Part shown: positions 29,301 through 35,760 of the stretch, piece by piece
Layout: the number at the start of each line of letters is the position of its first letter
Position numbering within the stretch: position 1 is the first letter of the stretch
Origin: Takakia lepidozioides
Taxonomy: Eukaryota; Streptophyta; Takakiopsida; Takakiales; Takakiaceae
DNA length: 60,000 nt
Assembly: GCA_030704615.1 (NCBI GenBank)
Contig: CM060731.1
Coordinates: 46,068,001-46,128,000, forward strand
Direction of reading: 5' to 3'
Notes under the pieces: model-generated
What the model was told of the DNA's origin: nothing
The model's database searches: none
The model's input: the letters and a program-made list of their open reading frames with translations, nothing else
Position numbers and translations under genes: made by a program

Positions 29301-30915
29301 CACAGATGTGGTGCAATGATTCCTAGAGGTTAGGCAATGAATGTGACGTGCCTGGAGCTTTGCCAACCTCGACCCAACACTCCCTTGTTCAGCTCACTTG
29401 CAGGGAAGTCTTCATCCTGCTTCATCCACCAGCAATGAAGCTCCAGCAAGACCAGGAAAAAGTAAAGGAAAATAGGAAGAAAAATTATTAGATCCACTGG
29501 AATTCCAAAGGGCCTGTATGGGCCTATGAAGGTCCAAATGAGGTTTACAAAGTGAAGCAGCTCTGAAGAGAGTAAGGGATAAAGGAGAAAACAATCTGTG
29601 GGAGAGCGAGAAGAATGCAATTGCCTATCTGCCGTAACACAGAGGGAGAGAAGGGAGAGGGAATCGCTCAGCTTGTCACCGAATCTGTGGATTTCTTGAA
29701 GATTTCCACAAACTACATTTCATTAAACAAGTTGCTTCTACTTTACAGTGCTCGAAAGTCACTACTAGTTTGGATGTCATCCTATGCCCAGATTTCTTGC
29801 CATACAATTTGGCACCAGTCTTCATTTGAATTGCAATCCTCCACTAAAAGAAGATCAATGTGAAACCAACAACTCAGTTCCGGACATCTTATTAATAGCA
29901 CAGTGCAACTTCCGAGATGCACCAAAGGCTTAGGATGAGGTTATTATGAGTTTGACATCATCCTATGCCCAGTTTTCTCGCCATACAATTTGGCACAAGT
30001 CTTCAATTGAATTGCAATCCTCACTAAAAGAAGATCATTGTGAAACAAGCAACTCAGTTCGGGACATCTTATTAATAGCACAGTGCAGCTTATGAGATGC
30101 ACCAAAGGCTTAGGATGAGGTTACTGTAACCGCGGAGCATGCAATTAATTGCATATGGTCTTGTGGCTTGGGTGAATCACTTGAGCCCCCATACATTTTC
30201 GGCTGAACCAGTGAGCTATGAGTAAGCTAAGCTGACATCTCTCTCTCTCTCTCTACTATAGTTCTTTTCTCTGACTCTGGTTTTCCTATTTTCTCTCATG
30301 TTCGTCCTTCCATTTGTCCCATAAGCTCTATGAGCTTTCCGCGGACGTTATAAAGCACCATTTCACTTCATTTCTCTACAAATATTCCCGCTCAAACTGG
30401 GCACGGGGTGAATGGCCACAAGGCTACGGCAAACAACGTCTTATGAGTACAATCTCTCTACATATATGTACACAGACTGACTGGCAGTGTTACATTTGTG
30501 ATTATCATCAATAGATGTTTTTCATATGATGACAGACTTGTACATAGTGCAGCATAAAGTGATATTGCAGAAATTCTGAAGCTGTGAACAAATCAGTGCC
30601 TAAGAGACGCCTTGCCCCCACTGGCACATATCACGCATAATTCAAAATCGACACTTTGATCTTCTTGAAGAACAATTTTATATTTATCATCATTTGGTCA
30701 CAAATATATCTCTTATTAGTCAAACACTCTGATTATCTTGTTGATCGAAAACTTAAGAGGACAGACCATACCTGTCCCGAGCAAGAGACGACATTGAAAG
30801 GAATGTGTTTGGCAGCCGAGGAATCCTGGCTGGTCTCTTCTCTGCTGGAGGCTCCGACCATGGATGCTCGTAAAGGGGTTGGATCTCCATTCATAAGTGG
30901 CAACCGTTCCATCAT
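2167..30915 (-). CDS. CEP104: CEP104/FAP256 ortholog, ciliary tip protein (18 exons placed)
   Basis: CEP104 (FAP256 in Chlamydomonas) sits at the tips of ciliary microtubules and at centrioles. Domain order matches the family: N-terminal jelly-roll (exons 1-6), UVR-like coiled coils (exons 7-8), TOG/HEAT array (end of exon 10 to exon 13), linker, and C-terminal Cys/His zinc fingers (exons 17-18). Diagnostic matches to the human protein are RLGYLSL, HQARELKSIYVD, NVYNQ, EDYDEAKRLK, EPLTE and CPLC. Exons joined by GT-AG or GC-AG signals keep phase throughout, except two gaps: between exons 6 and 7, and between exons 10 and 11. The placed exons total about 4.0 kb (about 1,340 residues) against 925 in human; the excess is a repeat exon and a longer linker. 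Introns hold LINE insertions on both strands. The start is the first in-frame ATG of exon 1 at 30915; the stop is TAA at 2167-2169. The presence of the gene implies motile sperm. Confidence 0.9.
3113..3327 (-). CDS. CEP104: CEP104 exon 17 (zinc fingers)
   Basis: Encodes GEDDALGMDKDDSADS, then CLFCGKQDTRF, LDLHFCQKCPML, CSNCRQIVEISSLKDHLLF and ECASKK. This is nearly co-linear with human CIFCGERSESF...LDLHYWKHC...CDHCKQVVEISSLTEHLL. Acceptor GGACAG, donor AAAG|GTAAGG, phase 2. Confidence 0.93.
4194..4325 (-). CDS. CEP104: CEP104 exon 16 (linker)
   Basis: 44 codons, SQGGSQSGELASVNG...DLTNDAPQ, between a GTACAG acceptor and CAG|GTATGC donor, phase 0 on both sides. An in-frame TGA just upstream rules out a longer exon. 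Placed by frame and splice signals only. Confidence 0.6.
4722..4841 (-). CDS. CEP104: CEP104 exon 15 (linker)
   Basis: 40 codons, SGLEVTAEKGCEMP...NTSFVSE, between a GCACAG acceptor and GAG|GTTAGC donor, phase 0 on both sides. Gln/Ser-rich and acidic. Placed by frame and splice signals only. Confidence 0.6.
5343..5807 (-). CDS. CEP104: CEP104 exon 14 (linker with internal duplication)
   Basis: 155 codons without human homology but open in phase and bounded by a GTGCAG acceptor and CAG|GTATAG donor. Two tandem units of about 50 residues are visible: AHETQKLENHCPGGD...KLVGTSKRSK, then THETEKLDESHPGGD...TPVGSSKRSK. A Ser/Lys/Arg-rich tail follows (RSSSKSTRSSSTSAQ). Confidence 0.8.
5951..6196 (-). 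CDS. CEP104: CEP104 exon 13 (TOG, last helices)
   Basis: 82 codons from GIWRPVLGRLQLLLAA through GDVRNAAVKVTTEVYRLMG to VIHE. Aligns with the human segment HRVYEVRETAVRIILDMYRQ. Acceptor GGCCAG, donor GAG|GTTGGT, phase 0. Confidence 0.9.
6980..7198 (-). CDS. CEP104: CEP104 exon 12 (TOG)
   Basis: 73 codons, LLRAFVTRYSSEV...LLEKLGDSNARSREASSE, ending PLLRPTKNQ. Aligns with human LLTRTGDSSARLRVTAANF and the following VQPLKAN. Acceptor CTGCAG, donor CAG|GTACAT, phase 0. Confidence 0.92.
7545..7679 (-). CDS. CEP104: CEP104 exon 11 (TOG)
   Basis: 45 codons, FDIELLDDFNNDGVLRGAV...VANVFNSSMQ; matches human TLRASVFLVRRAIKD...VFQASLKLL. Acceptor GGTTAG, donor CAG|GTCAAC, phase 0. Confidence 0.85.
8345..8353. 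repeat. Target duplication of LINE A insert (left)
   Basis: ACGGATAGA, repeated at 9321-9329 on the far side of the LINE A insert and present once in the unoccupied LINE B copy at 24577-24585. Confidence 0.88.
8354..9320 (-). mobile_element. LINE A, 5'-truncated (967 bp) inside LINE B
   Basis: Reads on the minus strand from EYGSAIWVDNSNQAKSLES through a CPLCGQ...HCPGFSHQRD zinc motif to the 3' end at 8354, flanked by ACGGATAGA on both sides. The reading frame is open to the terminal stop. One frame crossing its outer edge is a chimera with LINE B and not a gene of its own. Confidence 0.9.
9835..11185 (-). CDS. CEP104: CEP104 exon 10: 17-residue repeat array and start of TOG region
   Basis: About 1.35 kb. 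After the acceptor TTTCCAG|AC it encodes about 20 tandem units of 17 residues (51 bp), roughly x-x-M-L-P-T-M-x-x-x-F-S-N-Q-N-G-P, low in charge and rich in Pro, Met, Ser, Thr and Asn, hence probably disordered. It then runs into PEPLTEAVMSEAGPLLAIL and QWQLREKALQFI, matching human EPEPLTEKALREASS and WSYREDALLAL, which open the TOG domain. The 3' end is either GCAG|GTGACG (9857) or TTCAG|GTTTGT (9835). Neither gives the phase 0 needed by exon 11, so a short exon between them is probably missed. Confidence 0.85.
11621..11716 (+). repeat. (CT)n tract and detached LINE A 3' end
   Basis: About 20 bp of CT repeat is followed by 75 bp of LINE A 3' terminus (CCCGCTCAAACTGGGCGCGG... to GTACAATCT) and more CT repeat. 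It lies directly before the 5' end of LINE A copy 1, giving a head-to-tail arrangement. Confidence 0.75.
11734..13425 (+). CDS. LINE A ORF, N-terminal repeats and APE endonuclease
   Basis: 563 codons. Residues about 80-200 hold three 47-residue tandem units (core GFGTLNGLPILKVYTRR) of unknown role. The exonuclease-endonuclease-phosphatase fold follows: LRLATFNFSGL, AGQETWET (catalytic Glu), GCVYMPTEG, VVLLGDFNARVG, SIVDYIIMD and TSDHFLVW (final Asp-His). This domain nicks target DNA to prime reverse transcription. The frame runs out just before the RT because of a frameshift near 13420. Confidence 0.85.
   Translation: MTKSASNRVPHQFNLKEVRPLTGWRAVLDIGDSMGRSRKTTKGNNFNLRVSNRFDALDEAESKQPEGQDAPKCTEPERPESEGFGTLNGLPILKVYTRRTNSIHGVIVPKPSDGQSVPKCAEPERRVTEGFGTLNGLPILKVYTRRAKSIHGVIVPKQSDGQSAPMCVEPVRRVTERFGTLNGLPILKVYTRRAKSTHGVTVPPLQNGWPSRSNHKLPRRQTIHMQRAGLRLATFNFSGLTNQRKQLEVGQVLRTNDIHICAGQETWETSDKLVGDVNGYKWAGKMCTLKAASAKRGQNGVGFFVRDFLFDNCEIINKGLRYEHSIWLKLNLKGGMSTKDLFVGCVYMPTEGTLSADADKAFEDVKLDCASFLAKGQVVLLGDFNARVGKEIHQDDIIGPFGEDELNSNGRRLINCLEELQLLTLNNRTRGDQVQWTREKSQTGERSIVDYIIMDKILFPQCANVLIDRTDIGTSDHFLVWTEIKRCFPTTKRSVKRSIWKWRIEKFHNEEVKAEYVQALQEALPHFVQSLQELQSRSVNARNEVERAVDSWESFVSRSLGGN
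13426..14749 (+). pseudogene. LINE A reverse transcriptase, frameshifted
   Basis: First frame: GYKAGGPDGIVNELIKHGG, VIVNLYKKGDREEPGNYRG and ITLLNAVGK, ending EGQAGFRRTGAV. The second frame (from about 14285) continues with DHIFTLSQII, FFLDVKKAHDTLW, GVAQGCTLSPLLFNVFIN and the catalytic LMFADDFAGI (FADD instead of YADD). A frameshift splits the domain near 14280 and a stop follows at 14748. Confidence 0.85.
14772..16059 (+). pseudogene. LINE A C-terminal region, interrupted
   Basis: Contains SYTYLGVEFSSNCNWDAHI, ALEYGSAIWVDNSNQ and RRDEFKVRWWGQL, then a 70-bp disruption (15237-15306) that introduces a stop. The frame resumes with SISWKQDRPV-type sequence, CNCPLCGQSED and HCPGFSHQRDALF, ending in the 3' terminal region. 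The CPLC...HC motif is the usual C-terminal zinc finger of such elements. Confidence 0.8.
16071..17187 (+). mobile_element. LINE A copy 2, truncated at both ends
   Basis: Starts at the end of the RT (KRYFDVWGLEANVSKCAVVA), deletes the segment between KKT and ESIQVG, and carries the CKCPLCGQPEDN zinc motif. It stops at CAGCCCCTG, before the LINE A 3' end, where a LINE B tail abuts. About 10-15% different from copy 1 by eye. Confidence 0.8.
17188..17313 (-). mobile_element. LINE B 3' end fragment
   Basis: Minus-strand LINE B terminus: tail read here as GAAATGAAATGAAAC, then TATAACGTCCGCGG and the AAGCTCGTAGAGCTT palindrome, extending about 125 bp into the 3' UTR. Confidence 0.85.
17350..17372. 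repeat. (CTGT)n microsatellite
   Basis: About five CTGT units in CEP104 intron 9. Confidence 0.7.
18704..18842 (-). CDS. CEP104: CEP104 exon 9 (linker)
   Basis: Open in one frame between a TTGTAG acceptor and a strong GTAAGT donor; encodes DNSKTAETGTQTLEDKK...DPNSTPLKA. It has no detectable homology, but it opens in phase 0 after exon 8 and leaves one base that pairs with the two leading bases of exon 10 to form a His codon. Phase agreement on both sides is the main support. Confidence 0.65.
21631..21738 (-). CDS. CEP104: CEP104 exon 8, second UVR-like repeat
   Basis: 36 codons from MMIERLKVLGEQIKQLELQ to VEDYDAAKLCK; directly follows exon 7 in the human alignment. The only donor at the homology boundary is AAG|GCCAGT, a second apparent GC-AG intron. 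Confidence 0.85.
22089..22151 (-). CDS. CEP104: CEP104 exon 7, first UVR-like coiled-coil repeat
   Basis: 21 codons, LQQEKNAAVKDEDYDEAKRL followed by K. This is the UVR-type motif seen twice in CEP104 proteins. Acceptor GGCAG, donor AAG|GTATAT, phase 0 on both sides. Confidence 0.9.
22388..22648 (+). mobile_element. Three consecutive LINE A 3'-end micro-insertions
   Basis: LINE A 3' ends of about 130 bp (22402-22531), 44 bp (22546-22589) and 34 bp (22604-22637), all in the same orientation, are separated by the same 14-bp word TCTAATCCTGTTTG (22388-22401, 22532-22545, 22590-22603), with a partial fourth copy after the last. Confidence 0.85.
23755..24936 (-). mobile_element. Chain of 5'-truncated LINE B 3' ends
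   Basis: Successive minus-strand LINE B termini begin near 23761, 23815, 23913, 24206, 24628 and 24700. Each starts with (GAAAT)n, TATAACGTCC and the AGCTC...GAGCT stem, and is cut short by the next. Two are long enough to include the CPAC...HFFF zinc-finger coding part (24354-24602) or the 3' UTR plus the end of the ORF (23944-24168). Confidence 0.85.
24577..24585 (-). other. Unoccupied LINE A target site within LINE B
   Basis: Minus strand reads CACAATGTACGGATAGAGAC without LINE A, so it is the empty-site version of the junctions at 8345-9329 and 25448-25456. Confidence 0.85.
25251..25447 (+). mobile_element. LINE A 3' fragment inside LINE B copy 1
   Basis: 197 bp of LINE A from CAGCAGATTGATGCTTGTG to GTACAA. 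Its 3' junction is the same ACGGATAGA site used at 8345. At the 5' side, LINE B sequence between ACGGATAGA and GACCGCC (about 40 bp) is missing, so this is a deletion derivative or an independent event. Confidence 0.85.
25448..27218 (-). pseudogene. LINE B reverse transcriptase ORF, interrupted
   Basis: The N-terminal part (27218 to about 27000, with AIKKLQNGRAVDISGLQSE) is one frame off the main frame from 27015. The main frame carries IIHPLFKSGDRLAPTNY, EGQAGFRRNRSTIDHIFTL, VCFVDFHKAFDAVPRD, GVKQGCPLSPTLFGIYIDAL and the catalytic LLYADDVALLA, then NLSKTKIMVF and SYRYLGLVI. The ORF then runs into antisense LINE A sequence, which supplies an alien C terminus (DCTHKTLFAVALWPLTPRPV) and stop. 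Confidence 0.88.
27452..27538 (-). CDS. CEP104: CEP104 exon 6 (3' end uncertain)
   Basis: Begins VGLVALVITGDPLD after a TTTGCAG acceptor, matching human VALVAINIIGDPAD at the end of the jelly-roll. The 3' end is placed at CTT|GTACAG, which keeps phase 0; a donor about 14 bases downstream (AA|GTACCT) is the alternative. The exon or exons linking this to the coiled coil were not found. Confidence 0.7.
27893..28031 (-). CDS. CEP104: CEP104 exon 5
   Basis: 46 codons holding the best match in the jelly-roll domain: YLSLDPNDRSGHQARELKS and IYVD, then ELNVYNQ. Acceptor TTCAG|ATAC, donor CAG|GTGTCC, phase 0. Confidence 0.92.
28290..28375 (-). CDS. CEP104: CEP104 exon 4
   Basis: Encodes IPSKVEVFV...GKMKRLG, aligned with human ISSKIEFYI...ERFRRLG. 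Acceptor TTGCAG, donor GG|GTAGAC; two leftover bases complete the Gly codon with the A that opens exon 5. Confidence 0.88.
28777..28864 (-). CDS. CEP104: CEP104 exon 3
   Basis: Encodes FCFYPQELVLELQ...ILCHEFK, the counterpart of human FCQFPQEIVLQ...LLAHQY. Acceptor ATGCAG|G, donor AAG|GTAGTT, ending in phase 0. Confidence 0.88.
29352..29416 (-). CDS. CEP104: CEP104 exon 2, ends in a GC donor
   Basis: Encodes DEDFPASELNKGVLGRGWQ and then SS, aligned with human EDGFSAREL...GWRSPRF. Only a GC donor (CCAG|GCACGT) joins it in frame to exon 3 and restores the conserved SRF tripeptide. Phase 2 at the 3' end. Confidence 0.85.
29768..30123. repeat. Two-copy tandem duplication, period about 180 bp
   Basis: Units at about 29768-29944 and 29949-30123 share long identical words such as CATACAATTTGGCAC and CACCAAAGGCTTAGGATGAG, with scattered substitutions. 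In CEP104 intron 1. Confidence 0.85.
30290..30370 (+). mobile_element. LINE B 3' end fragment
   Basis: TCTCATGTTCGTCC... through AAGCTCTATGAGCTT and CCGCGGACGTTATAAAGC to a CATTTCACTTCATTT tail. A CT-repeat (30238-30254) lies just upstream. Confidence 0.85.
30388..30446 (+). mobile_element. LINE A 3' end fragment with target duplication
   Basis: CCCGCTCAAACTGGGCACGG... to GTACAA, flanked by TCTCTACAAATAT on the left and TCTCTACATATAT on the right (one mismatch), a probable target duplication. Confidence 0.8.
30772..30915 (-). CDS. CEP104: CEP104 exon 1
   Basis: 48 codons from the double ATG at 30915. It ends in KHIPFNVVSCSGQ, which matches the first beta strand of the human protein (KIGFVVVSSSG). 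Donor is CAG|GTATGG, phase 0. The roughly 35 residues before the match are longer than in human, so translation could also begin at a later Met (for example codon 19). Confidence 0.8.
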
Positions 30916-33298
30916 GTGCACCACTTTTAATGATCTAATCCGGCATCATTACGTGCAAAGATGGAAAAATCCTGCTTGTTAAAAAGATTGCACGTAGGTT
31001 CTCTTTTGCCCTGAAGTCGTTATGCCATTCACCTCTCCTAATCGTAGTGAGCATCTCTCTCTCTCTTCCATATAAGCACACTTCTGATCCGGCCTCAGTG
31101 CGTGCATAGTTTTCCTCTTCGTTAAGATCCAGGGAATCGTGTTATTCTATACTGTGTTTTGGAGTAAGACTCTGTAGTATATTCCCCCGTCTCAGATATT
31201 TCTCTCCATCATCCTAGTGATACAGTGAAATATATTTCACATGTAATGAAAGTGATAACCCCCTCAAGCATGCGTTGTTTTGATACGAGCTCAAGAGAGT
31301 AAATGGCATTTCATCGTTGAAAATTGCATTGCGTTGTATCCTCTCTTCCTACCTACCTCCCACTAGTGTCTGCATTAGAATACTCAAATCATCAGTCGCG
31401 GAGATTCATCAGGTTCTTCCAGAGGAGTATTCGGATTCCAGTGCTGAGATCTAGTAAAACCGAATTCCGTTATCTCCTAACTACTGCTTTCTTCCTCACA
31501 TACACACAACAAACTATCCGCTATGTGTGAAATAAAATTGTCGGATTCCCATCAGATTCCACAGGAATCACACATTGGAAGGCTGAACCAATGGAGTCAG
31601 GTCCTCAAAAGATCAGTATGGTTAATCTCAGAGTTCAAACAATGCCTGTACCTCCCCCCCCCTCTCCCTCAGAAATCCTAAATCAGTGCTCCATGAGAAA
31701 GGAATGGTGTAATTTCAGTATTGAATCCAGACATCGCTGTCCAATTCAGTTGTACCATCGCCTCCACCATTCTCTCCGCCCCCGGTAAGACACGACTTGT
31801 AAATTCACAATGCAAACCGTCAGTGCACGTACTTTTCACTGCACACTCCACAAGAAGATCACCCTCGGCATACTACTCTGCGCAGATCGTTACAGGAGAT
31901 CCAACAACGACTTGCTAGAAAGTTTTAGGGTGTGCGATCTCCGTCGTTTTCTCCCACCGAGCACACAACGCCATAGAACTCGGAGAGATGTCCTGCCCTT
32001 CGGCACGTCACACGTGCCACCCCACATGGCGCCCACGCCACCCCTACTAGGTGACGAACCGTTAGGGCCTAGATCGCCTCCTGTGACAACGGTAATTTCG
32101 AAACCTTCCTCTTTTATTTCGACAGTTCTGGATAAGTTCCCATGGACCCTCGTGATTGATTGGTAAGGAAAGAAGACGAAAGTAAAGAGTGGGAAAGTTT
32201 TACTGTCGCTGATACATACATCAGTCTTGAGGGCGTTCAACAACATAGCCACAACCACTCCGTAGTCGCAGGAATGCACAGGCTATTTCGCGACCACAGC
32301 AGGCTGATATTGTATCATAAGCCTGGAGAGAACTTCCACAACCACTGGCAGGAAACCACAAGCAATTTCGTGACAACAGAAGACTGAAATTAGCTTCAAT
32401 TTGTGACGTTGTGTTGCTGTTGCGAGCGCAGAATGCGCCACACTCAGCAAGAAACACCATACCATGAAGAGGCAATCTATATCATGCACACAGGCAGGTT
32501 CTAGCAAAGCACAGGCAGGTCCTCTTTCCTTCGAATTTATCGACGAGTTTGGGAAAACTTTACTGAGTACGTTGAAGTGTGGCATCACAAGAACTATGAA
32601 ATTAGGCCCTGTATGGAATACGACTTGACTACCTTACAATGATGAAGTCAGGCCTGAATGACAGGCTTCAGAACGAGGCAGATTAGCATGATGGTTGACC
32701 TGTGAAGCTAGGGGTTTGGTCTGTTACAACCAGCGCAGAAAAGGAAATGTCTGCAATTAGATTTGTCAACCAAGGTCATCATCATTCATTGCAGAAAATA
32801 TGAAGAGATGCAAAGTAGAGATGAACGTGAAGCGAAGTAGTGAGAAAGAGAGAAGCAGACAATGGCACATCTCACGGGTGAAACCAACTTAACCTAATAC
32901 TTACAAATGTCAAAGACCATCAAGTGATGTAGCCAATAGCACAACATCAGACTTTACCACGCATGTTCGTCTTAATGCTTCCGAAAATGCAGAAAACATG
33001 ACAGTCACTCGACATTGCTGGTGTTATACATAACCAGAATTAGAAACCTCGGCATTTTATTCTGGCAGAAGAACGCATCAAGGTCTTGAAAGACAGAATC
33101 AAATCAACAAGGCAATAGGGGCCTGTTGCCGCCACAGTTAAGTGGCACGGTGCATCACAAAAACATCGTCATCCAACTCCAAGGCCTGGTCCTCATACAA
33201 CAACCTTTGAGGTCAAGGTGAAGATGGTCTGGATCTACATTCTCGGATCAGAGCGAGTGCCATGAGTCATGACTGGGATCTTCATCTCTTGCGAAGAT
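30916..33298. other. Intergenic, no gene recognised
   Basis: Region between the CEP104 start and the SPIRAL1-like stop. A GC-richer stretch at about 31890-32270 is open on both strands but matches no family I know. It probably holds the CEP104 5' UTR and promoter and the SPIRAL1-like 3' UTR. Confidence 0.4.
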
Positions 33299-33685
33299 CT
33301 ACTTTCCACCGAACAGATACCCCAAAGATGACCCTCCACCAGGGGCACTGTGTACCTTCGTTGAGGGGCGATCCGTGATGAAGTTGCCCGTATTCTGGCC
33401 ATCGGCCCGGTGATAGTTGTTGGAGTTCCTCCCCAATCTGGATTGCCCCATGTTCAGAGACGTCCCCCGATCCTCTCCCTTATCGGCTGCTGGCGGGGCC
33501 ACCGGAGGTTTCTCCTCCGTTGAAGCACTTGTCGCAAGACCTGCAGGGCGCTGTTCAGCAGCAGGCTGCTGGCTCCCGGCGTGATGAGCAGCACTTCGCG
33601 CAGGCTTAGCTGGTGGAGGATCACCTCCAAACAGATATCCCAACGAACTCGACCCGCCACCGCTGCTCGCCCCACCACGCACCAT
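33299..33685 (-). CDS. SP1L: SPIRAL1-like microtubule-associated protein
   Basis: 128 residues, a usual size for the SPIRAL1 family (about 100-130). SPIRAL1 proteins bind cortical microtubules and their plus ends and control directional cell expansion in plants. Both terminal signature motifs are present: [20 protein letters not shown] at the N terminus, and [20 protein letters not shown] followed by [20 protein letters not shown] at the C terminus. The two GGGSS-x-L-x-YLFGG repeats are the microtubule-binding elements. The middle is Pro/Ala-rich and presumably disordered. The ATG lies just after a possible TTACAG acceptor, so a 5' UTR intron is likely; the coding part has no intron. Stop TAG at 33299-33301. 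Confidence 0.93.
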   Translation of the reverse strand: MVRGGASSGGGSSSLGYLFGGDPPPAKPARSAAHHAGSQQPAAEQRPAGLATSASTEEKPPVAPPAADKGEDRGTSLNMGQSRLGRNSNNYHRADGQNTGNFITDRPSTKVHSAPGGGSSLGYLFGGK

Positions 33686-34044
33686 TCTGTAAGAGATCTG
33701 TACAAAGATAAGCAAACAGATTCTTGAAACCAACCCCCCTCCACGCAAACCTCACAGATCTTCTTACTACAGAAAAATGAGAAGCTCTCTCCTCCACAGT
33801 GTATCGGTAGAGTTACAGGAAGGAGAAAGCCAGAGAGGCTAAGTGCAATGTTCTCACAGAGGCACAATGTAGGTACCAGGTACGCCTTCGCAGACAGACA
33901 GACAGCTGGGTGAAAGACGAGACAGTGAGGCAGAGCTGCAAGCCAAGCCCGAGTACTGGTGAGTTAGGTTAACCAATACATCTCACTAACCCTTGTTGTT
34001 TTTACTAATCCAACCGACTCAACGGTGTCTCGTAACTTACTGTA
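33686..34044. other. SPIRAL1-like 5' flank
   Basis: Probable 5' UTR, intron and promoter of the SPIRAL1-like gene. Nothing else recognised. Confidence 0.4.
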
Positions 34045-34110
34045 CACATTTTATTTTTATTTTTTCAGAACAGGGGACAAGGGCCCCGGGGAATTTTATT
34101 AATAAGAAAA
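34045..34110 (-). mobile_element. Displaced 3' end of LINE C (L1-like) with A-rich tail
   Basis: Read on the minus strand: TTATTAATAAAATTCCCCGG, GGCCCTTGTCCCC, then an A-rich tail (AAAAAATAAAAATAAAA). This looks like an L1-type 3' end with AATAAA signal. The rest of the element lies beyond the MULE, from 49251 on; the MULE target duplication falls in this 3' UTR. Confidence 0.6.
34102..34110. repeat. MULE target duplication, left
   Basis: ATAAGAAAA, identical to 49242-49250. Confidence 0.9.
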
Positions 34111-35760
34111 GGAAGATAATAGGAATAATGTAAGAACTTAATGCAAGCGCGTCAGGACGGTCCAGCCCTGACACCCGTACCGCCGGTTCTTCGCCTCCGG
34201 CAGACATCGAAAGGCAGCCGGCTGGGCTCGGTCAATCCCTCCCCACCCCCCGCCCTCATCCCATCGGCGTCGTCACCCCAGGCGCGTCGTCGCCCCTGCG
34301 TCGTCGTTCTGCGACACCAGTCCGCCGCTTCCAGCAGTCCACCAGTTCCCTGTAACCCCCGCCCCGGGTTCAACCATCACCCCCATGTAACCCTCTGTAA
34401 CTCCGCCGAGTGTAACCCACACCACCGTGTAACCCTCTGTAACCCTATAACCCCATGACCCTCTGTAACCCTCACCACCATGTAACCCTCTGTAATCCAT
34501 GTAACCCTCTATAACACCGCAGAGTGTAACCCCCACCCCTATGTAACCCTCACTACATGTAACCCTCTGTAACCCATGTAACCCTCTATAAACACTGCAG
34601 AGTGTCACCCCCACCCCTATGTAACCCTCACTACATGTAACCCTCTGTAACACTTTGCAACCCATGTAACCCTATGTAACCCTCTGTAATCCATGTAACC
34701 CTCTGTAACACCGTAGAGTGTAACCCTCACTCCCTGTAACCCTCTATAACCCTTTGTAACCCATGTAATCCTCTGTGACACTCTGTAACCCATGTAACCC
34801 TCTGTGACCCTCTGTAACCCATGTAACCCTCTGTGACCCTTTGTAACCCTCACCACCATGTAACCCTCTGTAACACCGCAGAGTGTCACCCTCACCCTAT
34901 ATGTAACCCTCACTCCATGTAACCCTCTCTGACCCTCTGTAACCCTCCCCACCACATGACCCTTTGTAACCCATTTGTAACCCCTGTGACCCTCTATATC
35001 CCTCACCAGGTGTAACCCTTACCACCATGTAACCCTCTGTAACACCGCAGAGTGTCACCCTCGCCACCATGTAACCCTCACTCTATGTAACCCTCACAAA
35101 CCTTCTAAGGCTCTGTAACCCATGTAACCCTCTGTAACACCGCAGAGTGTCGCCCTCAACCCTTATGTAACCCTCACTCCATGTAACCCTCTATGACCCT
35201 TTGTAACCCTCACCACCATGTAACCCTCTGTAACACCGCAGAGTGTCACCCTCACCCCTATGTAACCCTCATTCCATGTAACCCTCTCTGACCCTCTGTA
35301 ACCCATGTAACCCTCTGTGACCCTCTATATCCCTCACCAGGTGTAACCCTTACCACCATGTAACCCTCTGTAACACCGCAGAGTGTCACCCTCTCCACCA
35401 TGTAACCCTCCGTAACCCTCACAAACCCTCTGTGACACCGCAGAGTGTCACCCTCATCCCATGTAACCCTCACTCCATGTAACCCTCACAAACCCTCTCT
35501 GGCTCTGTAACCCAATGTAACCCTCTGTAACACCGCAGAGTGTGTCGCCCTCACCCTTATGTAACCTCACTCCATGTAACCCTCTGTGACCCTTTGCAAA
35601 CCTCACCACCATGTAACCCTCTGTAACACCGCAGAATGTCACCCTCACCCCTATGTAATCCTCACTCCATGTAACCCTCTCTGATCCTCTATAACCCTCT
35701 GTAACCCATGTAACCCTCTGTGACCCTCTATATCCCTCACTAGGTGTAACCTTACCATCA
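34111..35760. repeat. MULE terminal inverted repeat, left
   Basis: About 265 bp of unique GC-rich sequence (34111-34375) precedes the minisatellite. Both parts match the reverse complement of the right end in the same order (ACTCCGCCGAGTGTAA, then ACCACCATGTAACCC...). The inner boundary is approximate because the array differs in length between the ends. Confidence 0.82.

Noticed and set aside
31810-32279. Overlapping open frames on both strands as a gene
   Set aside because: No homology, codon pattern or splice support; GC-rich sequence opens frames by chance.
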